A stretch of 64,000 bases of DNA from Hortaea werneckii (taxonomy: Eukaryota; Ascomycota; Dothideomycetes; Mycosphaerellales; Teratosphaeriaceae), in NCBI GenBank assembly GCA_037044905.1, contig JBAOKB010000123.1, positions 1 through 64,000 of the forward strand. Reading direction: 5' to 3'. The notes beneath the pieces were generated by a model, which ran no database searches, was not told where the DNA came from, and worked only from the letters and a program-made list of their open reading frames with translations. The position numbers were made by a program, and so were the translations under genes. Positions 19,587 to 28,993 of the stretch are shown in pieces. The stretch's first letter is position 1. Every line of letters starts with the position of its first letter.

Positions 19587-21740
19587 ATGGACAGAGAAAA
19601 GCAGGCATGGTCTCCGTCTGCCTCCAGAAGGGCTGAGCTACCACAACGGCTGCCATTGACAAGGCTGGCAACTATCTGTCTCGCCTGTGCCGCACTCGTC
19701 TTCCTAAACCCTATCAACGTCCAGTGGCGCCAAAGCAGTAGTCAGCAGCTCGTGTCTTCGCTCGAAAGTGACTCCCACTTTAGCTGGGAGAAGCTCTCGT
19801 CGCACACACAGCTCCAATACGCAGATTGCTACGATGGCTTCCAATGCGCTCGTCTGGAGGTGCCCATGGACTGGTGGAATGGCACCACTAACGCGACTGT
19901 CGGCCTCGCAGTCATCAGGCTACCGGCTGAAGTCCCCGTGACAGACCCGCGATACGGCGGCGCGGTCTTGATTAACCCCGGAGGTCCTGGTGGATCTGGT
20001 GTCAGTCTGGCCATGAGTTCCGGTAGCGAAATACAAGAAACCATTGGCGGCGAGAAAGTGTTTGATATTATCTCTTTTGACCCCCGAGGTAGGTGAGCTT
20101 CCTTTCATACATGCTGGACCCTCTGCCAACGCTACTGGTTACCGTCAATTGTGAGATCACTTCATTGACAGTGCGGACAGGTGTTGGCGATACTACGCCA
20201 GCATTACAATGTGTGCAGAGCTTGCAGTACGACCACTCCTGGATGGTGAGAGTTATGGAAGAAGGCGTCTTCGAAGCGTCTGATGCATCGTTGGGCCGCT
20301 TGTGGTCAATGTCCACCGCTCGCAGCAAGAGTTGTGCACTTCCTTTGCCAGATGGAGAGCCAGATATTAGGAAGTACGTCACGACGGCATCAGTCGCCCG
20401 CGATATGCTTGAAATTGTGGAGCGTCATGGAGAGTGGCGCGAAGAAGAGGCCAAGCGACAATTGAGTCCTTCGACCGGCTGTGGTATGCATTTGAGAAGG
20501 GCAGCAGCTCAGGTTGAAGTGTCTGCAGAGCTAGCATATAAGCCTGGTCGCGAACGGTTACAATACTGGGGATTCTCATACGGCACTTATCTCGGGAACA
20601 CCTTCGCTGCGATGTGAGAGATTATACCACTCTGATGTAAATGTCAATAAGCTGACAGTTGCTCTCAGGTTCCCAGATCGGGTAGGACGCATTGTCGTTG
20701 ACGGTGTAGTCGACGCAGAGAACTACAAACAGACCTTGTGGTCGAACAATCTCCTTGACACAGAGAAGGACATGAATGAATTCTACCATCACTGCGCTCG
20801 TGTTGGCTACCCAGCCTGTGCGATAGCAAGTACAGATGACGCTGCGAACGCCGAAGATGTGAGCCGGCGAGTCGCAGACATCATGAACACGCTATACCAT
20901 AGCCCACTCCCCGTGATCGGACCAAACCCCGAAGTGATCACCTACAGCGACGTCCGGAACTTGATCTTTGCGGCCCTTTACACCCCCATCAAATCCTTCC
21001 CCTACGTCGCCAACCTCCTGGCCGGGATCGAAAGAGGCGACGGCACCGAGTTCGCCAAGCTCCTCAAAGGCTTCCACACCTTCCAATGTCCAGCGCAGCC
21101 CGACCAAGGATACTCCATCATCCCCTTACACAACACAACCCATGGCCGAGTCGGCATGTCATACGACGCTTTGATGGGCATCGCCTGCACCGACGGCGAC
21201 GACCAAGCCTACCTCAACAAAACCGCCTTCACAGACTACGCCCGTGACCTTGCCCGCCTCTCCCCCTCCATCGGCTCAATGTGGTCCGCGATCCGAATGC
21301 ACTGCATCCACTACTCTCTCCGCCCCTACTACCGCTTCGAGGGACCCTGGGAAGCTAAAACTTCCCATGCTCTGCTCCTCATAGGGAATACCATGGACCC
21401 CGTCACCCCGGTCCGCAACGCGCATAAGATGGCCAAGGGCTTCAATGGCGCGGTAGCTCTTACGCAGGACTCGGCGGGGCATTGTTCCTCTAGTACGTTC
21501 AGTCGCTGCACGAGGAGTTATATCCGTCGGTACTTCCAGACGGGCGAGTTGCCTCCTCAGGGCGTGGTCTGTCCTGCAGATGAGATGCCTTTTGGACCGG
21601 GGCCTGATGAGGATGGGAGGGAAGGAGATGTCGATGCGGAGGTGGTGCAGGGACGGCAGCGGAATGCGGTTGTAATGGAAGGGTTGAGTCAGGCGGGCGG
21701 GTTGTTCATGAGGTCCAACTTGTATGGTGGTCTGATGTAG
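19587..21740 (+). CDS. Membrane-anchored alpha/beta hydrolase, tripeptidyl aminopeptidase (TAP)-like
   Basis: Three exons, 19587-20088, 20181-20613 and 20669-21740, encode 668 aa. The introns (92 and 55 nt) have GTAGGT/GTGAGA donors and CAG acceptors and restore FDPRGVGDT and AAMFPDRVG. ATG 19587 has a strong context (ACCATGG). One hydrophobic segment at about residues 27-46 (LATICLACAALVFLNPI) precedes the catalytic domain and looks like a type II anchor rather than a cleaved signal. The oxyanion loop NPGGPGGSG, nucleophile elbow GFSYGTYLG (Ser), IGNTMDPVTPVRNA (Asp) and SAGHCSSS (His) form a complete Ser-Asp-His triad, and the C-terminal part matches TAP-like domains (AB hydrolase plus TAP-C). 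It probably removes N-terminal peptides from proteins outside the cytosol; the true substrate is unknown. Confidence 0.88.
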
Positions 21741-22197
21741 GGGTTGCAACGTTCAGGCAGTCCGTACTATTGTCCAGTCTCTAGCCGTGGAGCTGGTCAC
21801 AGCGAAGTTGATGTCAGATAAGAGAGAATAGGTGGTGCTTAGCTTGGAGAGTTAGTCTTGCTGGATATCTACTCTTAGATCAATGTGATTCTTCAGCGGG
21901 ATCTTTGCTCCTGGAGTGTTTTTGGCTTTCTCCATTCATTGGATGTACCCAATCGTTTTTTGTACCTGCATCACGTGCGCTCTGATTTATCATCCTTTTT
22001 TCTTTCTTCAGCCGCCACAGCCACCAGACAAGTCCTATAACCCAGCATACGCATCCTATTCACTTCGCCAGCTCCGAAGGCAAGCACACCGCCCTAATCT
22101 CGACGAACTTTCTTCACGGCACCTCACCACTCATTCCTCCTTCCTTCCTTCCTTCCCTTCTCATCCCAACCTCTGCAGGGAGATGAGGTTAAACTGC
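21741..22197. other. Intergenic region between convergent genes
   Basis: About 457 bases between the TAP-like gene and the Dabb gene. No coding signal; C/T-rich near 22130-22160. Confidence 0.6.
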
Positions 22198-22877
22198 CTA
22201 TAACATCGAATCCCGCGTTGCGCTCTCATACCACACAGTCATAATATCCGTCTTCACGGGGATGACCAGCTGCTTGAACTGCGCGTGCGCCTGACACTCC
22301 TGGTCGTAGAAGTCCATGTCGGCCTTGGACGCGAAGGTCGATTTGTTCACTAGGTTCCAACCTTGGGCGCGGGGCTCGTCGCTGGGAGGGGATTTTTTCT
22401 CTTAGTTGGGGACTTCGAGGATCTGAGGAAAGGGGAGGTCGATCGTTTGTTGAGTTGTGAGATGAGGAAATTGAGGGGGTGGGGCAAAGGGAGAAGTAGA
22501 GAGATCATGGCCGAGGGGGACTTACGCAGCTTCTCCCGCTTCGCAGGTGAGGATGTAGGGTTTGCCATCCTGTAGTTGTGCGTTAGCAAAAACCAAAAGA
22601 TAGAATGATGCCTGGGAAAAAAAGAGTCCCCGATTTCCCGTTCAATCCACCCGTTTTCTTCATCACCAGCTAGTCCAAAAGGTCATAGACCTCTAAATGA
22701 TGGAGGGCAATGCAAACCAAGCTGAGAGGGGGAGAGAGAGAGAGAAGTGTGAGGAAGTAATAACAACACACGCACCTTCACAGCCGTCTTCTTCATATGC
22801 CGATACCCCTCCAACACCTTCTCCCTATCCTCCTGCTTCGGGATCTTAAACATCGTCACGCGCTCGATAGGTGCCAT
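22198..22877 (-). CDS. Stress-response A/B-barrel (Dabb) domain protein
   Basis: Three exons on the minus strand: 22877-22776, 22569-22526 and 22381-22198; 109 aa from this ATG (MAPIERVTMFKIPKQED). The introns (206 and 144 nt) have GTGCGT/GTAAGT donors and CTACAG/CCCAG acceptors, and the joined exons add up to an exact frame. Small Dabb proteins adopt a dimeric ferredoxin-like barrel; the domain was named from a salt-stress plant protein, and many fungal members have no known reaction. An in-frame ATG at 23027 would add 50 residues rich in Arg, Ser and Thr with almost no acidic residues for the first 40, which looks like a mitochondrial presequence. Confidence 0.8.
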
Positions 22878-24452
22878 TTTCCCTTCTTCCCGTCTAGCTC
22901 TCAATGGCGACGTAAAGGCAGAAAGTGACGATGTCGAATATAGACGAGTGGAAGGATTAGTGATGGATTTTGATATTCCGGAGAAGAAAACTAAGCTCGT
23001 CGAAGGTCTGAAGTGAAGTGTAGGCATTCAAAAGAAAATCGTGACTCAACAATGAGCTGTCGTAGTCGTAGTAGTACCTCCTAGGAGACTCTACGGAAGT
23101 GAGGGGATGTCGTAGATGCTATAGCCGGGGCGGTCTTCAATAGCCGCACGACGTCGGGTAATGCGGGGATTGCCATGTGGATAGTCAAAGGTACACAATC
23201 TAGAGTAATACAATCCAATTCCTAGAAGAATTGCAAAAACCAAAAAAAAAAAATATTAAGAAAGCGCTCTATTGCTGTAGAGGGAGCATTGCTGCACCAA
23301 ATACGCAATATAGCAGCGTAGAGAGGCAAAGAAAGCTGGCGGGAGTTATGAATAGAGAGCAGTATTGCTAGTCGGAAGATAGCTACAACGAATCCGGACT
23401 AAACCCAGGTTTCTATTATTCCGGACGACCTAGCTTCGAAACGGTAGAAAAAAAAAAAAAAAAGGATATTGTTAGAGAACAGAGTTGTTGCTACGATGTG
23501 TGGACCTGAAGTAATACAGGTTTGCATAATAGCCGGCCTGCCGAATCACGTCTCTACCCGGACGGTGTTTGCAGACGGGTAGATAATTCGACAGAGATGC
23601 TTTAAATGTCAGCGACGTCGGTTTCCTCCATGGGACACTAGCCTTACGAAAGAACGATCGAACAGGTCATTGTACGGCTGTAAAAGGAGGTGAAAACGGA
23701 AGTACTCCAAAAAATCTTAAAAGGAGCTGACGATATTCGAATATCTGAGTATGGAAAGACCAAAAAGAACCTTTCCAATATTCCCTAATATTCCCTCTCA
23801 TGTATCCACACTCATCTCCCTTTCCCAATCCATGCAAGATCCACCGTGTCATGATACCGACTTCTCATCCAAACCACTAGTTACCCATGAGACGACCTCG
23901 CCTTGCCCTTTCTCCCTTTCCCACTTCCCATGTACTACCCATCCCCTTCAAAACCAAAAGAAATCAAAAATCGAAAACAAAAAAGGGACAATCAAACGCC
24001 TAATAAGCGCCGCCGCTCGAACGCATCCGACTTTCTTCTTTTCACTTGACACACAAGGAATTTTTTCTTTCTGGCGCTTGGACAAGTAGAAAGCGCATGT
24101 TGAAATGCCCAAACCGACCAAACCCAAGCCCTTAACCCATGCGGAAGCCTTTTTTTGTGATGTTGGAGGTATGCAGTTCCTGAACGACATTCGGATCCAG
24201 AGGATGATTTTTCTCTTCGAGTTTCTTCGAAGGATTTTTTCTTTTTCCCAGAACTTTTGTGTGGCAAGAAAAAAGGAAAAACAGGGGGAGGAGCTTCTTG
24301 GATGGCAAGAATCGTGTGCGTTGAGCCCCCCCCCCCCTTTCTCCTTTTTTTCTTGATTCGGCCGCGTCTCCCTGTCTGTCTCTGCTGAGGCGCTGTTAAT
24401 AATTCGCGAGATAGAGGGAGCTCCGAAAGTGGCGAGTGGCCGTCCTTTCCCT
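22878..24452. other. Low-complexity intergenic region with possible transposon relic
   Basis: About 1.6 kb, AT-richer than its surroundings. It holds an A-rich run at 23240-23252, an A15-type run at 23450-23463, a possible LINE gag zinc-knuckle relic (23508-23680), T/C-rich stretches and a C10 run near 24327-24336. The 150 bases next to 22877 may code for an alternative N-terminus of the Dabb protein. Confidence 0.5.
23508..23680 (+). mobile_element. Possible degenerate LINE (Tad-type) gag fragment
   Basis: One frame reads, without a stop for about 24 codons, IIAGLPNHVSTRTVFADG, then a stop at 23580-23582, then IIRQRCFKCQRRR. CFKCQ followed by Arg is the usual beginning of a CCHC zinc knuckle in fungal LINE ORF1 (gag) proteins, and a segment of about 20 residues before it is where such proteins place their RNA-binding region. 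The remaining C, H and C are not in frame. Short poly-A runs lie nearby. The evidence is thin: no second ORF and no clear ends. Confidence 0.3.
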
Positions 24453-25315
24453 TTAATTCTTGACGCCGAGCTCGGAAAAGAAATGGCACTGCTTGACGTG
24501 CGACTTCTTGCCCGTTTTCTCGTCGAAGACATGGCAGCCGTGCTTGGCGGCGTTAGGAGGCTGGTTCAAGTGTGTTAGCAGGTGTTACTCTGCAAATGCA
24601 AAATATCAAGAGCTTGACTTACCGTGTAGAGGTGCAGGCTGACAGCGACCTCGTTCTCGCTCGGGTTCGCAATCCGGTGCAACCCAAGGTTGTCGCTCAT
24701 ATACGCCACTTCGCCACTCTGATAGGTGGTCGCCCTCTGCACGTCCAGGCTCGCGGGTTCAAGCTCGCCCGCCATGCTCTTGGAGCAGGAGTGCTCGGTG
24801 TTAGGGCAGGACGGATCGGCGCCAGCACTCGCGCACTCGGCCGCGCCATTCTCGCCGCTCTGACAAGGCCACGTGTACAAGGTCTCGGTCAAGCGACCCT
24901 TCAAGATCCGCATGACGCAGTGCGCGTTGGCGTGGTCGTGGATGGGACTGCCCTTGCCCGGGGTCCAGACGAGGATCAGGAGGTTGCTCTTGCCGTTGCC
25001 GTAGTCGACGAGGTTGCGGGTGTAGCCGCGGCTGTAGTCTGCAAAGGCGAACTTCTCCCACTCTTGCTCGACGGAGGGGTAGTCGCGCATGGCGGTCTTG
25101 AGCTCCTCGACATCGATGCCGGCGCTGTCGATGCCATTGCAGGGGCCGAGGATGGTGTTGATGGACTGGACGAGACGGTCGAAGTTGTTGGCTGGTTCTG
25201 GGGTGCCTCTGGCGGAGTCGTGGATGCTCTCCGGCTTGCCGATGGAGTTGGCCGGGTCGGAAGCGGGGACCAGGTCCGCGTGGTTGGCGGCGAAGTTCTG
25301 ATTTCGGTTGGCCAT
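24453..25315 (-). CDS. CDO1: Cysteine dioxygenase
   Basis: Two exons, 25315-24623 and 24560-24453, encode 266 aa. The 62-nt intron has a GTAAGT donor and CCAG acceptor. The enzyme oxidises L-cysteine to cysteine sulfinic acid with non-heme iron. The cupin residues are all present: PIHDHANAHC gives iron ligands H126 and H128, GLHR gives H213, and C133 and Y230 lie at the same offsets as the Cys93-Tyr157 thioether pair of mammalian CDO; R100 matches the substrate-binding Arg60. Compared with animal CDO there is a disordered N-terminus (1-55), an insertion at about 151-190 carrying four extra cysteines, and a C-terminal tail encoded by exon 2. The ATG (MANRNQNF) is the first in frame; the longer frame starts with TTG. 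Confidence 0.92.
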
Positions 25316-26254
25316 GGTTGGGGTTCTAAAGGGGAGTTGGTGGGTTGGATATCTGATTAGATAGGGCAACGCCAGGAACAAGGTTTCTACGATAGGGATC
25401 AGGGTGGTGGGGAGAAGAGACAGGCGGGAGAGTCTGGGGATCTAGTTCTAATTATGCTTCCCAAAATTGTTTGCGTGGAGACAAAAGGATACCTCCGGGT
25501 AAGGTAGGGTAGGTTATTAGGTGGGCAGTAGTGCGGAAACACAAAGAGCAACGACGTAAGACAGTGGGTGCGAGGCCTTGGTCGGGGGCCTCTCAGAGGC
25601 AGCGTTCTGTCACCCGGGAAAAGCTGGTGGACTCGCTCTGAGGCCTCTGCTTGGTCGCTTGGGGGCTGTGGTCCACGGCTCACCACCGCTCACCGTGGAT
25701 GGCTAATGGACGGCAGCTGACCCAGTTATATCTGAACTACGCCCGAGTTAATCGGCGTTTACTGCTCAGCCCCGAGGTCGCCGACCGCATCCTCTCGTCC
25801 TTTCATCCGCTCACCGCGTTGCTAGCCGTGAATATCCATTAGAAGCCAAGACCGCATCAATCCTAGCCGACCATGTGGTCTTCAATGGTCGCCGTGTGAC
25901 AAGATCAGTGCAGGTTTTGGATGCCATGTGGCTCTGACGAAGAAGACGGGAAGAGATTGATTGCATCATGTCCGTAATCCGAGGTGCAGGGCTGCAGCAC
26001 GTCGGTTGGTCGGTCTCCGGAGCGGCACGACCCTTTTTACGCTTGGCGCCCGATACCCCGCGGTCGTCATCGCTGCGCAGTTTGTCGAAAACGGTGCGGC
26101 AGACGCGAGAGAAGGAGAATAATCAGGTTGAGCGGTCCACCACTACCAGCCCCAGGCCAGGCCACAATCACGACTCCGACTCTGACGACGAGAAAAAGGC
26201 GACGAAGCCGCACTATCCAACTCATCGTCCCCGCCCTGTGACGAATAGCCCACC
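25316..26254. other. Divergent promoter region (CDO / Rbg1)
   Basis: About 940 bases between head-to-head genes. A frame just upstream of the Rbg1 ATG (25968-26348) overlaps that gene's start in a different frame and has no recognisable domain; it may be an upstream ORF but is more likely chance. Confidence 0.55.
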
Positions 26255-27358
26255 ATGGCGACCACCGTGGACAAGATCAAACAGATTGAGGATGAAATGG
26301 CCAAGACCCAGAAGAACAAGGCCACCTCTTTCCACTTGGGTCAATTGAAGGCGAAGCTGTCCAAGCTGAAAAAGGAGTTGCTGGTGCCTTCCGGAGGCGG
26401 CGGAGGCGGCGGTGTGGGTTTCGATGTTGCAAGAACTGGTGTCGCATCCGTCGGCTTCATTGGTTTCCCGTCAGTGGGCAAGAGTACTCTGATGTCGCGC
26501 TTGACTGGCCAGCATTCCGAAGCCGCCGCATACGAGTTCACAACCCTCACCACCGTCCCCGGTCAGGTCATCTACAACGGTGCGAAGATCCAGATCCTGG
26601 ACTTGCCGGGTATTATCCAGGGTGCCAAGGATGGTAAGGGACGTGGTCGACAGGTCATTGCCGTCTCCAAGACGTGCCACTTGATCTTCATCGTGCTCGA
26701 CGTCAACAAGCCGTTGACCGACAAGCGGGTGATCGAGACGGAATTGGAAGGGTTCGGCATTCGCGTCAACAAGCAACCGCCCAACATCAAGATCACCAAG
26801 AAAGACAAGGGCGGCATCTCCATCACCAACACCGTCGCCCTCACGCACATCGACCACGACGAGATCAAGGCCGTCATGAACGAATACCGCATGGCCAACT
26901 GCGACATCGCCATCCGCTGCGACGCCACGGTAGACGACCTCATCGACGTGATCGAGGCCAAGAACCGCTCCTACATCCCCGTCATCTACGCCCTGAACAA
27001 GATCGACAGCATCTCGATCGAGGAGCTCGACCTGCTCTACCGTATCCCGAACGCCTGCCCCATCTCCTCCGAGCACGGCTGGAACATCGACGAGCTGCTC
27101 GAGCAGATGTGGGATAAGCTGAAGCTCAAGCGCGTCTACACCCGACCGAAGGGCAAGATGCCGGATTATACTGCGCCCGTCGTGCTCAAGACCGGCCGTG
27201 ATACCGTCGAGGACTTCTGTAACAGTATCCACAAGACCATTATCGAGCAGTTCCGCGTCGCCGTCGTGTATGGACGGAGTGTGAAGCACCAGCCCCAGAG
27301 GGTGGGCTTGACGCATGTGCTGGAGGATGAGGATATCATCACCATCATCAAGAAATAG
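26255..27358 (+). CDS. RBG1: Rbg1/DRG1 developmentally regulated GTP-binding protein
   Basis: Single-exon protein of 367 aa, the usual family length. An N-terminal helix-turn-helix (about 1-45) is followed by a glycine-rich linker and the OBG-type G domain: G1 GFPSVGKST (70-78), G2 FTTLTTVPG, G3 DLPG, G4 NKID, with the inserted S5D2L element. The C-terminal TGS domain covers about residues 290-367, ending DEDIITIIKK. DRG1 GTPases bind translating ribosomes together with a DFRP partner (Tma46 in yeast) and help relieve stalling. Codon use is strongly biased to C-ending codons, as expected for a highly expressed gene, and this explains the long antisense open frames over it. Confidence 0.96.
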   Translation: MATTVDKIKQIEDEMAKTQKNKATSFHLGQLKAKLSKLKKELLVPSGGGGGGGVGFDVARTGVASVGFIGFPSVGKSTLMSRLTGQHSEAAAYEFTTLTTVPGQVIYNGAKIQILDLPGIIQGAKDGKGRGRQVIAVSKTCHLIFIVLDVNKPLTDKRVIETELEGFGIRVNKQPPNIKITKKDKGGISITNTVALTHIDHDEIKAVMNEYRMANCDIAIRCDATVDDLIDVIEAKNRSYIPVIYALNKIDSISIEELDLLYRIPNACPISSEHGWNIDELLEQMWDKLKLKRVYTRPKGKMPDYTAPVVLKTGRDTVEDFCNSIHKTIIEQFRVAVVYGRSVKHQPQRVGLTHVLEDEDIITIIKK

Positions 27359-27949
27359 ACCTTTTCCTTATTTTTCTTTTTCTATCTTTTTCCTTGTTTC
27401 CTGCATATATGCATGGACCCGCCCCATAGGGTAGGAGGTCGATTGAGAAGGGTGCTTGGACTTTTACAGCCGAAAGTCGGAAAGGAAGGAGTGTGAGGCG
27501 TTCCAGACGGACGGGAAGAAAAAACAAAGTTGGACACCGCACCACCAAAGAGCAAGAGAGAGTGAGAGACAGCGATACGTGAAGCGCAAGATACTTACTA
27601 GTGGCGAATCAAAAAGGAGAGTCAGCATCGCCGTACAGGTGCAAGGAAAGACATGTGCGTCTGGGGAGGTAACGAGGTCATTACAATGTGCGGCAGGGCG
27701 GGATTATTAGCCAGTGGCGGTCGCGGTGGTGGTGGTGGTGGTTGTCGGAGGAAAAAACGGCGCGAGACCCCCCCACCCCAACACACACAGGGCTGGGGAA
27801 GCTGTATGAGATATGAAAATCTATCAACCATTTGAGATTCTTTCATTCGTGAGCACCCCTCTGTGAATAGAGGATTCTATTCCCCGACCCCTCCCTCTTT
27901 TTTCCCCCCCCTTCTTTCTAATTTTTTTTTCTCTAATTTTTATTTTCTT

Positions 27950-27981
<32 letters not shown>

Positions 27982-28294
27982 CCTGGTCATGGCAGCTTGA
28001 AAACTTCAAGTTGGTTGGATGTCGTGTAATCCTCCAGGATCATGCAGGAAGCGGCGCAGCACGGCGTCGCCGTTTGGACGAAACAGCTATTCATACAGGG
28101 CGGTTGTACTTCCCCAAAAAAGCCATAAAACAAAGTACGAGCTGCGCCCGATTTTTAACAGACACGTCTTCTGTTCTCTAAGCAACTCACGTAACGTTGT
28201 GGCTGTTTTGAGAGGGGGGACTTTTATCTTGACATATTCTTGCGAAGTTGAGCAAGTCCGATTTGTTACAGCAAATCTCCATATCGGAATCATC
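27359..28294. other. Intergenic region with homopolymer runs
   Basis: About 935 bases. It includes a GGT/GGTGGT run near 27725-27745, short C runs near 27770 and 27904, and an uninterrupted run of about 30 T at 27952-27981. No gene is supported. Confidence 0.6.
27952..27981. repeat. Poly-T tract (about 30)
   Basis: Uninterrupted T run, preceded by shorter T runs from 27921. It could be a poly-A remnant of a retroposed element on the minus strand or simple slippage; no element body is visible beside it. Confidence 0.85.
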
Positions 28295-28993
28295 ATGGGC
28301 AATGCTCAATCATACATGCGGAGTCTCGCGTCCAAAGCCGACTCTATCCTCCCTTCGCATTACGAGAGCGGCTGGTATGAGAAGTCCAACGCGGGTAGTG
28401 ACCGGGAGCAGTTTATCCGTGATTATGCACTTTCGCAGAATACCAACGAATGGAGGAAAGAACGCTGACTTGCTGATGTAGAGGGCGTCGTTACCGTACT
28501 CACTCAAAACGGTCAGAGCAGCCTTTCGGATCATGAGCTGGTGCTACTGTATGCCAGACGGGAGAACGAGAGACTGATTGCTCGGATCGTAGCGAAGAAG
28601 GACGGGGTCATTCATGCGAAGATTGAACCGGTCAACGATGGCAAGGATCAGAAAGAGGCGTTTAGAGCTCTGAAGCGTCATGTTGAGATCGAGCTGGATG
28701 CCATCTTGGACCATGTGCCCGGCGCAAGCACGGCTGCGAGCAAGAATGTCACGGCCTCCGATGCGTCCGGCGAGGCTGCGAATAGTCAGAAGACAGGCAC
28801 GAGTAAGTCTGGTTTCTTGCCAGGATGGAGTAGTCTCGCGTCGCACGGTGGCGTGGTAGGTAGTGCTAAGACGGAATCGATAGGTTCGAGGGCAAGTGCT
28901 ATGCCAATCTACTCTCCGCCAGCTTATAGCAAAAGCGCACACGAGACAGATGCGAAGGAGCATTTGTTAGGGGGTAGAGGCTGGGGTGATTAG
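28295..28993 (+). CDS. Uncharacterised protein with N-myristoylation signal
   Basis: Two exons: first from ATG 28295, second 28482-28993. The acceptor (TGATGTAG, 28480-28481) is clear from the switch of frame. The donor is uncertain: GTAGTG at 28395 gives an 87-nt intron and 203 aa, and GTGATT at 28419 gives 63 nt and 211 aa; both keep the frame. The start MGNAQS fits the N-myristoyltransferase consensus (Gly2, Ser6), so the protein may be membrane-attached. The middle (LSDHELVLLYARRENERLIARI) is helical, as is EAFRALKRHVEIELDAIL; the last 80 residues are Ser/Gly/Ala-rich and disordered, ending LLGGRGWGD. I do not recognise the family. Confidence 0.6.

Noticed and set aside
25968..26348. 126-codon frame overlapping the RBG1 start
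   Set aside because: Different frame, no domain; at most an upstream ORF in the leader.
26471..27316. 281-codon open frame antisense to RBG1
   Set aside because: Same codon-bias effect; low-complexity product rich in D, V and L.
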